50,421 nt of DNA from Bacillota bacterium (GTDB lineage: Bacteria > Bacillota > Clostridia > Lachnospirales > Lachnospiraceae). Position numbers and translations under genes: made by a program. Each line of letters opens with the position of its first letter. Position 1 is the stretch's first letter. Location of the stretch: the NCBI GenBank assembly GCA_023424995.1, contig JAFADH010000362.1, forward strand, positions 1 to 50,421, read 5' to 3'. Of the stretch, positions 25,192 through 33,129 are shown one piece after another. The notes under the pieces are model-generated. The model saw only the letters and a list, made by a program, of their open reading frames with translations, made no database searches and was not told the DNA's origin.

Positions 25192-25317
25192 ATGTACAGC
25201 AAGCGGAAAGTTAATGCGAATATGATGATGCATACTGCACCCGTATGTTCCGGCGGTGCGTTATTTGTCATGCCGGGATGCTTATATGCAGTCTGTTTTA
25301 ACCTTACGCTTTTGTGA
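25192..25317 (+). CDS. 41-residue Met/Cys-containing leader ORF
   Basis: An ATG frame, 6 bases after AAAGGAA, encodes MYSKRKVNANMMMHTAPVCS and then a hydrophobic segment with two more Cys (CLYAVCFNLTLL). It has five Met, three of them consecutive, and three Cys in 41 residues. It sits between a good promoter and an intrinsic terminator, ahead of an operon that appears to make methionine or homocysteine. That is the layout of a regulatory leader peptide, though an independent small membrane peptide is also possible. Confidence 0.45.
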   Translation: MYSKRKVNANMMMHTAPVCSGGALFVMPGCLYAVCFNLTLL

Positions 25318-25338
25318 ATTTTATTGTCTGTGATTTAG

Positions 25339-25375
25339 AGGCACAGCCTGTGAAATTCCGGGCTGTGCCTTTTTT
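25339..25375 (+). terminator. terminator/attenuator before the nitrogenase-like operon
   Basis: AGGCACAGCC and its complement form a perfect 10-bp stem with a 12-base loop, followed by six T. It lies 22 bases after the leader ORF stop and 170 bases before the NifD-like start. The space from 25376 to 25543 has no gene beyond a 26-codon open frame without a start (25448-25528). Confidence 0.85.
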
Positions 25376-25543
25376 ATACCTGCTAAGGAGAGATTAGGAT
25401 CTATTCAACCTTTTTAGGGGAATAAATCTGTTTTTGGAAGATTTTTTGTCAAGGAGGAATACCGCGGCAAGGGATATGAGCGCATATACCGCCTTGACGG
25501 TGACAATCTGATTCAATCAGCAAAATAGGAGGCGACTATAAAT

Positions 25544-27019
25544 ATGCCGAAAGTAAATCTGGCTTTACCCGCCGTGCAGATACGTGAGATACGCATTAAT
25601 TCCATCACCGGTTATCAGGGCAGTGCCGAGGAGCTGGTCAGTGCATCACAATGCGGATTAAAAGACAAAAACCGTTCCTTCAGCCAGTGTCTGGGCTGTG
25701 CCACATCAAAAGCAGCATGTATGACGATACTTATCCAGGATGGTGCTGTGATCAGCCACGGACCGGTGGGCTGTGCATCGTGTCTTCATGAATTTGCCTT
25801 TACTTACCGGGTGAATTCGCCTTTGAGAGGTGTTGATAAGCCTACGCAGCGTAAGATTTATTCCACAAACCTGCAGGAAAAGGATACCGTATACGGCGGC
25901 AACACCAAGCTTGCCAATGCCATACGGGAAGTGCACGAACGTACTAAGGCCAATGCCATATTCGTCCTTACCACATGCGCGGCCGGTATCATCGGTGACG
26001 ATGTGGAAAGCGTATGTGATCAGGCCGAGGAGGAGCTGGGGGTCCCGGTGGTAGCTATATTCTGCGAGGGCTTCCGTTCCCGTGTATGGACGACAGGCTT
26101 TGACGCGGCATACCACGGGATAGCCCGTAAATTAATAGCAAAGCCCCGCGAACGCAGAAGTGATGTCATCAATGTCATTAATTTCTGGGGCAGTGATATT
26201 TTTAAGGACTGGTTTAAGCCCTTCGGAGCAGAGCCGAATTACATTACTCCCTATGCTACAACCGATACGTTAAGATATTCGTCGGAAGCAGCCGCTACGA
26301 TCCAGGCATGTTCTACCCTGGGCAGCTACCTGGGTGCGGTGCTTGAGCAGGAATTCGGGGTCCCGGAGATTCCGGCGGCACCGCCTTACGGCATAGCCCA
26401 GACGGACCGGTGGTTCAGAGCTTTGGGAAAGACACTGGGCAAAGAGGATACAGCGGAGAAGATAATTGCAGAGAAGAAAGAAAAATATCTTCCCAGGATA
26501 GAAGACCTTCGCAGCAGGCTGAGAGGCAAAACGGCATATGTTACGGCAGGAGCGGCCCACGGTCACGCACTGCTTGACATACTGGGCGAGCTTGGCATAG
26601 CTGCGGCAGGCGCAGCCATATTCCATCACGACCCGGTCTATGACAGCGGACGTGAGGAGAATGACCAGCTTGCACAGCGTGTCAATGACTATGGCAATGT
26701 ACCGAACTTCAACGTGTGCAATAAGCAGGAGTTTGAGCTTGTCAATACGTTGCATAAGCTCCGTCCCGATATCCTTATGGCGCGTCACGGAGGCATGACC
26801 CTGTGGGGTGCGAAGCTTGGCATACCGTCACTTCTGATCGGTGACGAGCACTACGGGATGGGCTACGAAGGCTTGGTCAATTACGGTGAGCGCATCATTG
26901 AGACAATCGAAAATGATGAATTCGTGAAAAACCTTGAAAAGCATGCGGTAAATCCGTATACAAAATGGTGGCTGGATCAGGAACCCCATTATTTCCTGGC
27001 AGGAGGTACCGGCAAATGA
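25544..27019 (+). CDS. NifD-like catalytic subunit of a nitrogenase-like reductase
   Basis: A 491-residue homologue of nitrogenase component 1 alpha. P-cluster cysteine positions are C52 (GCATSK), C77 (HGPVGC) and C145 (TTCAAGIIGDD), matching Azotobacter NifD C62, C88 and C154. C256 (QACSTLGSYL) matches the cofactor ligand C275. The CEGFR anchor (174-178) aligns, but the next positions differ: NifD Q191 is W182, H195 is F186 and R96 is A85. The H442 position aligns with Gly433, with His436 nearby. It should therefore bind P-cluster-type and probably cofactor-type clusters but not reduce N2. With NifK-like and NifH-like partners in the same operon, a C-S bond-cleaving reductase is the best inference. 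Confidence 0.88.
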   Translation: MPKVNLALPAVQIREIRINSITGYQGSAEELVSASQCGLKDKNRSFSQCLGCATSKAACMTILIQDGAVISHGPVGCASCLHEFAFTYRVNSPLRGVDKPTQRKIYSTNLQEKDTVYGGNTKLANAIREVHERTKANAIFVLTTCAAGIIGDDVESVCDQAEEELGVPVVAIFCEGFRSRVWTTGFDAAYHGIARKLIAKPRERRSDVINVINFWGSDIFKDWFKPFGAEPNYITPYATTDTLRYSSEAAATIQACSTLGSYLGAVLEQEFGVPEIPAAPPYGIAQTDRWFRALGKTLGKEDTAEKIIAEKKEKYLPRIEDLRSRLRGKTAYVTAGAAHGHALLDILGELGIAAAGAAIFHHDPVYDSGREENDQLAQRVNDYGNVPNFNVCNKQEFELVNTLHKLRPDILMARHGGMTLWGAKLGIPSLLIGDEHYGMGYEGLVNYGERIIETIENDEFVKNLEKHAVNPYTKWWLDQEPHYFLAGGTGK

Positions 27020-28353
27020 GCGGAATTATAGAACAGGAACGATATACCTGTGCCATCGGTGCGCTGCAGAGCGTGGTCGCCATACCAAAGGCAGTGCCGA
27101 TCCTGCATTCCGGCCCCGGCTGCGGGGATATGATACAAGGCTTCTTTGAACGCAGCACGGGCTATGCCGGCGGCAGCACCTCCCCCTGCACCAATTTCTC
27201 CGAAAAGGAGGTCGTATTCGGCGGTATAGACAGATTGCGGCAGATCATCGCCAATACATATAAGGTGCTTGATAGCGACTTACAGGTGGTACTCACCGGC
27301 TGTACGGCAGGTATTGTGGGTGACGACGTAGACAGTCTTGTGCAGGAATTCCAGGAGGAAGGCAAACCCATCGTATCCGTCGAAACGGCAGGTTTTAAGG
27401 CAACCAATTTTGAGGCGCACAGCCTGGTTGTCAATGCTATCATCGATCAATACGTCAGCTTGTATGAGGAGGAAAATGAGCCTAAGAGTGAAGCGGGTAC
27501 CGTCAATCTCTTTGCCTCAATTCCTTATCAGGATCCCTTCTGGAAAGGCAATCTCGCAGAGTATAAGCGTCTGCTGACCGGCTTGGGGCTTAAGACGAAC
27601 ATACTTTTCGGACCGGAATCAGGCGGTGTTGCGGAGTGGCGGTCGATACCCGGAGCTAACTTCAATATCCTGGTCAGTCCATGGTACGGTAAGCCGATCG
27701 TCGATAATCTGAAAAGTAAATATAAGCAGGATTACACCTGGTTTCCCCATCCGCCCGTCGGCGCCAATGAAACAGAGAGGTTTTTGAAGCAGGTGCTTGC
27801 ATTTGCTCTTGAACAGGACGCCGGAATAGATGAACAAAAAGCACTGGCATTTATTAAGCATGAATCGGATGCTTATTATGAGGAGATTGATAATTTAGCC
27901 ACATTTTTGCTGGAATTCCGGTACGGACTTCCGGGTCATGCACATATCCTGCATGACGCAGGCTATGTTGTCGCGCTAAGCAAATTTCTGCTCCATGAAG
28001 TCGGAATCGTTCCCAAGGAGCAGTTTATCGTTGACGGCACACCGGAGAGATACCGGGAGCAAATCCGCAGAGAGCTTGCAGGTACGTCCGACAAGCGGGA
28101 GATACCGCTGTATTTCGAACCTGATGCGGGGAAGGCCCAGAATATTATCCGGGGACTTCACCATAATGGGCGGGGCATCATCATCGGCAGCGGCTGGGAT
28201 AAGGAGCTGGCCAAGGAGAAAGATTATGACTTTCTGTCGGCGGCAGTACCCACACCGTACCGGCTGGTGCTGACCACCAACTATATAGGCTTCACCGGCG
28301 GGTTAAGGGTAATCGAAGATATCTACCATAATGTTCTTGCAACTTACAGGTAA
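27016..28353 (+). CDS. NifK-like subunit of a nitrogenase-like reductase
   Basis: This 445-residue protein is the beta-type partner. Cysteines C12 (YTCAIGAL), C36 (HSGPGCGDM) and C96 (LTGCTAGIVGDD) match NifK C70, C95 and C153, so both halves of a bridged 8Fe P-cluster seem to be supplied. It lacks the roughly 60-residue N-terminal extension of true NifK. The ATG overlaps the NifD-like stop (ATGA) and has AGGAGG 9 bases before it, so the two are translated together, as expected for an alpha2-beta2 complex. An upstream in-frame ATG at 26965 was rejected on this ground. Confidence 0.88.
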   Translation: MSGIIEQERYTCAIGALQSVVAIPKAVPILHSGPGCGDMIQGFFERSTGYAGGSTSPCTNFSEKEVVFGGIDRLRQIIANTYKVLDSDLQVVLTGCTAGIVGDDVDSLVQEFQEEGKPIVSVETAGFKATNFEAHSLVVNAIIDQYVSLYEEENEPKSEAGTVNLFASIPYQDPFWKGNLAEYKRLLTGLGLKTNILFGPESGGVAEWRSIPGANFNILVSPWYGKPIVDNLKSKYKQDYTWFPHPPVGANETERFLKQVLAFALEQDAGIDEQKALAFIKHESDAYYEEIDNLATFLLEFRYGLPGHAHILHDAGYVVALSKFLLHEVGIVPKEQFIVDGTPERYREQIRRELAGTSDKREIPLYFEPDAGKAQNIIRGLHHNGRGIIIGSGWDKELAKEKDYDFLSAAVPTPYRLVLTTNYIGFTGGLRVIEDIYHNVLATYR

Positions 28354-28414
28354 AAGAATGGAAGCAGTATGTTTTAAAAATGCGCAACGGGTATGTGCAG
28401 AAATAAGGGAGAAG

Positions 28415-28738
28415 ATGAGAATAGCATTCGCAAGCAGGGATAACGGCGTTATTGACCAGCACTTCGGCAGTGCGCGTTACTGGCAGATTTATGACCTTGA
28501 CGGGGGCAGCAGCTTTGTGGAGACACGAAAGGTACCGGTGATATATGAAGGTCACCATGAGGGCAGATTCCGGCAGTTATTATCAGTTCTGGAGGACTGT
28601 GATGCTGTATTTGTAAGCCATATCGGAGAAAGTGCCGCTGAATATATGTATCGGCATAATAAGCGTGTATTTGAAGCAGCCGGAGAGGTTTCTGAGATCA
28701 TCACCGAATTGCTAAGCGGTGATCTGCTTAAGGAATAA
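28415..28738 (+). CDS. NifX/NifB-C-terminal-like protein
   Basis: The 107-residue protein begins MRIAFASRDNGVIDQHFGSA and continues RYWQIYDL, the start of the dinitrogenase iron-molybdenum cofactor (NifX/NafY/NifB C-terminal) family. Relatives bind iron-sulfur cofactor precursors such as NifB-co. It may carry or insert the metal cluster of the NifDK-like enzyme, the only cofactor-related gene visible here; no NifB radical-SAM or NifEN is present. The start at ATG 28415 matches the family; the frame extends upstream to an ATG at 28331 overlapping the NifK-like gene, and GGGAG is close to 28415. Confidence 0.75.
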   Translation: MRIAFASRDNGVIDQHFGSARYWQIYDLDGGSSFVETRKVPVIYEGHHEGRFRQLLSVLEDCDAVFVSHIGESAAEYMYRHNKRVFEAAGEVSEIITELLSGDLLKE

Positions 28739-28780
28739 GTAACAGGAATATAAAATATCAAAACTAAAGGAGAGAAAATC

Positions 28781-30085
28781 ATGGCAGCAGAACAATATCA
28801 ATTCGATACGCAAAGACTGCGGGCAGGCTATGAATCTAAGGAACACCAATACGCCGTATCACCGCCTATTTATCAGACAGCGGCATATGATTTCCGGGAT
28901 GTGGAGAATGCGGCGGGATTATTCGGACTTCGTGAAGCAGGCTTCCTCTATACACGCGTCGGAAACCCGACGGTTGCCGTCCTGGAAGAGCGTGTTAAGG
29001 CGCTTGACGGGGCAGCCGGTGTAATCGCCCTCGCTTCCGGTATGGCAGCCATCAGCTATACGCTGTTAAATCTGGCAGAGGGCGGCGGACGTATCCTTAC
29101 ATCGCCGTATCTCTACGGCGGAAGCGTAGACAGCTTTAAGAAGATCTATCCAAAGTTCGGCATTGAATTTGATTATACAAAGAATATCGAAGATCCCGAA
29201 CGGCTTGCGGAGGAGATCAAGCCGGATACGAAGGCGGTATTCATTGAGAGCATATCGAACCCCAATACGGTACTGCTGGATATTGACGCCATAGCAAAGG
29301 TCGCACATGAGCACGGCATACCGGTTGTGGTGGATAATACCGTTGCCACGCCGTACCTGTACAATCCTATCTCCCATGGTGCGGATATTGTTATCTATTC
29401 GGCAACAAAGGGTCTGAACGGTCACGGCAATGCCATAGCCGGACTGGTTGCGGAGAGCGGCAATTTCAATTATCAGACGGAAAAGTTTCCTCAGTTCAGC
29501 GAGAAATACTATACCTTGCGTGACATCGACGGGAAGCTTCGCAGCTTTCCTGAAGTATTCCCGGACTTCCCCTTTACCAGCCGGATCCGCTTCAACTATC
29601 TCAACTACTTTGGCGCAGCTCTATCGCCGTTTGATGCATACCTTGCCATTATCGGGCTTGAGACCATTACGGAACGGCTTGCGAAACAATCCCATAACGC
29701 ACTGACGCTTGCCGAATATCTGCTTGGCCATCCTCAGGCGGAGTGGGTACGTTATCCGGCACTGGAGAGCAGTCCTCACTATGCGCTGTATAAACGCGAC
29801 TATCCCAGAGGTGCGGGCGGAATATTATCCTTCGGCTTCAAGGGGACACAGGAGCAGCGGGAGACATTTCTCAATTCCATCGAACTGTTCCACTATCATG
29901 TCAACATCGGCGATGCACGTTCTCTCATTGTCAATTCACCGCAGACAACGCACGGTGAGCTGGAGGCGGATGAGAAGGAGCTTGCCGATATCCCCGAGAA
30001 CCTCATCCGCATATCGGCGGGGCTGGAGGATGCAACAGATCTGATTGCCGACCTGGAACAGGCATTTAAAAAGGCAAAGAGCTAA
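28781..30085 (+). CDS. metY: O-acetylhomoserine sulfhydrylase-type PLP enzyme
   Basis: This 434-residue enzyme belongs to the Cys/Met metabolism PLP family, O-acetylhomoserine aminocarboxypropyltransferase branch. It combines O-acetylhomoserine with sulfide or methanethiol to give homocysteine or methionine. YTRVGNPT (57-64) binds the neighbouring subunit's PLP phosphate, VVDNT holds D185, and K210 in YSATKG is the Schiff-base Lys. The Gly-rich stretch after it reads GLNGHGNAIAG, unlike the usual GGHGT form, which could alter substrate choice. It lies inside the nitrogenase-like operon and likely consumes the thiol that enzyme releases. AAAGGAG precedes the ATG. Confidence 0.9.
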   Translation: MAAEQYQFDTQRLRAGYESKEHQYAVSPPIYQTAAYDFRDVENAAGLFGLREAGFLYTRVGNPTVAVLEERVKALDGAAGVIALASGMAAISYTLLNLAEGGGRILTSPYLYGGSVDSFKKIYPKFGIEFDYTKNIEDPERLAEEIKPDTKAVFIESISNPNTVLLDIDAIAKVAHEHGIPVVVDNTVATPYLYNPISHGADIVIYSATKGLNGHGNAIAGLVAESGNFNYQTEKFPQFSEKYYTLRDIDGKLRSFPEVFPDFPFTSRIRFNYLNYFGAALSPFDAYLAIIGLETITERLAKQSHNALTLAEYLLGHPQAEWVRYPALESSPHYALYKRDYPRGAGGILSFGFKGTQEQRETFLNSIELFHYHVNIGDARSLIVNSPQTTHGELEADEKELADIPENLIRISAGLEDATDLIADLEQAFKKAKS

Positions 30086-30131
30086 TTTTTTTAGCTATAA
30101 AACCTACTAAACATATTTATTAAGGTGATCA

Positions 30132-30143
30132 CCCGTTAACGGG
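30132..30143. repeat. 12-bp palindrome between metY and the binding-protein gene
   Basis: CCCGTTAACGGG is a perfect palindrome in the 89-base gap, with no T-run after it. It could be a small mRNA stem that stabilises or separates the two transcripts, or an operator. Confidence 0.3.
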
Positions 30144-30174
30144 CAACACATAAATTTTAAGGAGGAGAATTATC

Positions 30175-31266
30175 ATGAAGAGATTCAGAAAGCTTGCAGG
30201 CCTGCTTGTGCTTGCCTTCACACTCAACCTATTGCTTACCGCATGCTCCGGCAAACCGGTGGATGACAGCAATAAAACTTCAAACGGGGATAACAGCAAT
30301 GACGCTTCCCCGGATACATCGGCAGATAAGGTCGACTACAAATACGGTAAGATCGACATACCCGGGAAGGACGGCGCACTCTGCGGCGCTCCTATCTACA
30401 TCGCCTTCGAAAAAGGCTTCTTTGCTGAAGAAGGCTTTGATGTAACACTTATCTCAGCAAATGCCGAGACACGTAAAATCGGCCTGAACAATGGAACGAT
30501 CCCCATTGTAAACGGAGATTTCCAGTTCTTCCCGTCCATTGAAAATGATGTCAAGGTCAAGGTTGTAGACGGTCTGCACAACGGTTGTATTAAGTTCCTT
30601 GTTCCAAAGGATTCACCCATCAACGGTGTGGAAGATCTCAAGGGCCTGAAAATCGGTGTGGATGAAATCGGCGGCACACCTCACCAGGTTGCTTCCGTTT
30701 GGCTTGAAAAAAACGGAATCTCAGCAAAACCGGAGGACGGTGAAGTAGAATTCCTTCCTTTTGACGACGGTAATCTGGAGGTTGAAGCTCTTAACAAAGG
30801 TGATATTGATGTGGCAGCCCTGTGGGATCCCTTCGGTTCCGTTCAGGAGAAGACAGGCAATTATAAGGTTATCTTTGATCTTTCCACCGATCCCACCTTC
30901 GCGGGCAAATACTGCTGCTTCCTTTACGCTTCCAATAAGCTGCTTGACGAAGAGACTGAGAAAATAGCGGCATTGCTCCGTGCTTACCATAAGGCGCAGA
31001 ACTGGATCTCAGAGAATCCCGGCGAAGCGGTTCAGTTGATCATCGACGGTAAATACTCCGCTATTGAAGACAAGGAGCTGGCTGTGGAGCTGATCAGCCA
31101 TTATCAGTATCCTTCCGCCGATGACCACGCAGCCAACAAACAGGATGTAGGCTCGGATGTTCTTTACTTTGCAACTGAGCTTTATAATATCGGATACCTG
31201 AATACCAACCCCGATGAATTCGTGGAAAAAGCATATCAAGAAGTAGACCTTACATTAGGTCAATAG
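30175..31266 (+). CDS. ABC importer substrate-binding lipoprotein (TauA/SsuA/NMT1-like)
   Basis: The 363-residue precursor has a lipoprotein signal ending in LLTAC (lipid on C24), a Ser/Asp/Asn-rich linker, and an NMT1/TauA-type binding domain: GAPIYIAFEKGFFAEEGFDVTLI, then PINGVEDLKGLKIGVDEIGGTPHQVASVWLEKNGI and DIDVAALWDPFG. Such proteins bind sulfonates, taurine, nitrate or pyrimidine precursors outside the membrane. Between metY and a NifH-like gene, an organosulfur ligand is the simplest guess. AAGGAGG lies 9 bases before the ATG. Confidence 0.88.
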   Translation: MKRFRKLAGLLVLAFTLNLLLTACSGKPVDDSNKTSNGDNSNDASPDTSADKVDYKYGKIDIPGKDGALCGAPIYIAFEKGFFAEEGFDVTLISANAETRKIGLNNGTIPIVNGDFQFFPSIENDVKVKVVDGLHNGCIKFLVPKDSPINGVEDLKGLKIGVDEIGGTPHQVASVWLEKNGISAKPEDGEVEFLPFDDGNLEVEALNKGDIDVAALWDPFGSVQEKTGNYKVIFDLSTDPTFAGKYCCFLYASNKLLDEETEKIAALLRAYHKAQNWISENPGEAVQLIIDGKYSAIEDKELAVELISHYQYPSADDHAANKQDVGSDVLYFATELYNIGYLNTNPDEFVEKAYQEVDLTLGQ

Positions 31267-31278
31267 GAGGCAATTGCC

Positions 31279-32343
31279 TTGAGTAATATTAAAAAATCCA
31301 CCGTTCCTCCCTTGCTGCAGCAGGGGAGGAACGGAAAAAAGCACATATCAAACCGGAAACACCTCATGATCACGGTATTTACAGTTACAGGACTGGCATT
31401 AGCGATACTTGCCAATTTATTCTTCCGGCAGCTTGCTGATGTAAAAATATCAGCATATTCCTATGGTTCTCTGATCATCGATATCAATGATGCCTATCGC
31501 ATTGCACTTGCACTGCTGATTCTTTTCTATACCGGAACCTCCGTCTATTCTTTTTTTGATTCTGACAGACGGGTAAGGTATGCCAAGCGTGCACCGTTCC
31601 GGTTTGCAATCGGCATCGCACTGGGGGCCTGGGATATTCTGGGTACGAAGCTGCTGCTTCTTCCGCAGCCGTTCTTTCCCGGCCCTGCCCGTATTATCGA
31701 AGCATTCCTGATGGAGGGGGATTACATATGGCAAAACACGCTGTATTCCCTTCGCCTGTTTGTGGTGGGCTTCGTATTGGGAGTGGTGTTCGGTGTGGGC
31801 ACCGGTATCCTTATCGGCTGGTTCCCGAAGGTATATTACTGGGTCTATCCGGTATTGAAAATAACAGGTGTAATTCCGGCCGTGGCGTGGATGCCGTTTG
31901 CATTGACTTTATTTCCGACTCCCTTTTCCGCGGCTGCATTTCTGATTGTAATCTGCGCGTGGTTCTCCATCGCATCCCTTACGGCACAGGGGATACAAAG
32001 TACCCAGAAATCACAGTTTGAGGTTGCACGCACACTTGGCGCCAGGACGCCATTTTTAGTATTTCATGTGGCGATACCGCATGCCATACCGCAGATTTTT
32101 ACCGGAATATCCAATGCCAACGGGTTTGCATTTACAACGCTGGTTATGGCGGAGATGATGGGGCAGCCGGGCGGACTTGGCTACTATATCAATGCATCAA
32201 AGGTATGGAGTGCATATTATAAGGTCTTTGCTGCCATCATCGTAATGGCTGTATTGTTCAGCCTGATTATGGAGTGCATCAGCTTAATACAGCGCCGTGT
32301 TCTCCGGTGGCAGAAAGGTTTGGTGAAGAGCAGTGGACAATGA
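31279..32343 (+). CDS. ABC importer permease (TauC/SsuC-like) with N-terminal extension
   Basis: A 354-residue membrane protein. The C-terminal ~220 residues form a BPD_transp_1 permease with the EAA-type loop (EVARTLGARTPFLVFHVAIPHAIPQIFTGI) that docks to the ATPase. About 110 extra N-terminal residues hold two or more further hydrophobic helices, making it longer than typical SsuC (about 260). It starts with TTG, 8 bases after AGGAGG, only 12 bases past the binding-protein stop, and overlaps the ATPase gene by 11 bases. Confidence 0.9.
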   Translation: MSNIKKSTVPPLLQQGRNGKKHISNRKHLMITVFTVTGLALAILANLFFRQLADVKISAYSYGSLIIDINDAYRIALALLILFYTGTSVYSFFDSDRRVRYAKRAPFRFAIGIALGAWDILGTKLLLLPQPFFPGPARIIEAFLMEGDYIWQNTLYSLRLFVVGFVLGVVFGVGTGILIGWFPKVYYWVYPVLKITGVIPAVAWMPFALTLFPTPFSAAAFLIVICAWFSIASLTAQGIQSTQKSQFEVARTLGARTPFLVFHVAIPHAIPQIFTGISNANGFAFTTLVMAEMMGQPGGLGYYINASKVWSAYYKVFAAIIVMAVLFSLIMECISLIQRRVLRWQKGLVKSSGQ

Positions 32344-33118
32344 TACAATAATTGAAATCAAAAATGTCAACCGGACCTATATCGATGATAAGGATAATAC
32401 GGTCGAAGCGCTGAAGGATATCAATCTTACCGTTAAGCGCGGTGAATTTGTATCCATTATCGGTTCCTCCGGCTGCGGCAAGACGACCTTGCTTCGTCTG
32501 ATCGCCGGACTTGATGAGCCGGAGACAGGCAGCCTCACCCTTGACGGGCAGGAGATAACCGCTCCTGACCCCCAAAGAGGCTATGTATTCCAACAAGGCG
32601 GATTGTTCCCGTGGCTTACCGTTGAGCAAAATATCGCTACAGGCCTGAAGGCAAGGCATGTCTATCGTCAGAATAAAGGGCAGGTTGCGCATTATATCGA
32701 TTTAATCGGGTTAAACGGCTTTGAGAAGGCATTCCCGCATCAGATCAGCGGCGGTATGGCCCAGCGTGTGGCAATCGCACGTGCGCTGATCAATAAACCG
32801 AAGGCACTTCTTCTGGATGAGCCCATGGGTGCGCTGGATTCCTTTACCCGGGCGGATATCCAGGATAAGCTGCTGGAACTTCGCAAGGAGAACGACGCAA
32901 CCATGATTTTGGTGACACATGATGTGGACGAAGCGATTTATCTAAGTGACCGGATTGTCATAATGACACCGCGTCCGGGCAAGATCAGCGAGATTCTGTC
33001 CGTTAAGCTGTCGCACCCCCGCCATCGCGGAGGCTCGGAATTCTTATCGATCCGAGCCGATATTCTCGAAAAGCTGCATCTGGCCAGTTCCCAACCTCAG
33101 TTGGAATATACCATATAG
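32333..33118 (+). CDS. ABC importer ATPase (TauB/SsuB-like)
   Basis: This 261-residue ATPase has Walker A GSSGCGKTT (about residue 44), Q-loop YVFQQGGLFPWLTV, signature ISGGMAQRV, Walker B LLLDEPMGALD and the switch His in LVTHDVDEAIYLSDRI. QQ/LFPWLTV and the D-E-A-I-Y motif are typical of nitrate/sulfonate/taurine importers. It starts at a GTG 11 bases before the end of the permease gene, without a strong ribosome binding site, as expected for coupled translation, and the NifH-like gene follows 11 bases later. Confidence 0.92.
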   Translation: MDNDTIIEIKNVNRTYIDDKDNTVEALKDINLTVKRGEFVSIIGSSGCGKTTLLRLIAGLDEPETGSLTLDGQEITAPDPQRGYVFQQGGLFPWLTVEQNIATGLKARHVYRQNKGQVAHYIDLIGLNGFEKAFPHQISGGMAQRVAIARALINKPKALLLDEPMGALDSFTRADIQDKLLELRKENDATMILVTHDVDEAIYLSDRIVIMTPRPGKISEILSVKLSHPRHRGGSEFLSIRADILEKLHLASSQPQLEYTI

Positions 33119-33129
33119 GAGATGGATTT

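Noticed and set aside
25448..25528. 26-codon frame (VKEEYRGKGYERIYRLDGDN and on) just before the NifD-like gene
   Set aside because: No start codon in frame after the preceding stop and no upstream coding potential; perhaps a remnant, not a gene.
25318..25543. SAM-type riboswitch expected for a methionine-related operon
   Set aside because: The conserved SAM-I/II/III core elements were not found by eye; only the terminator hairpin is present.
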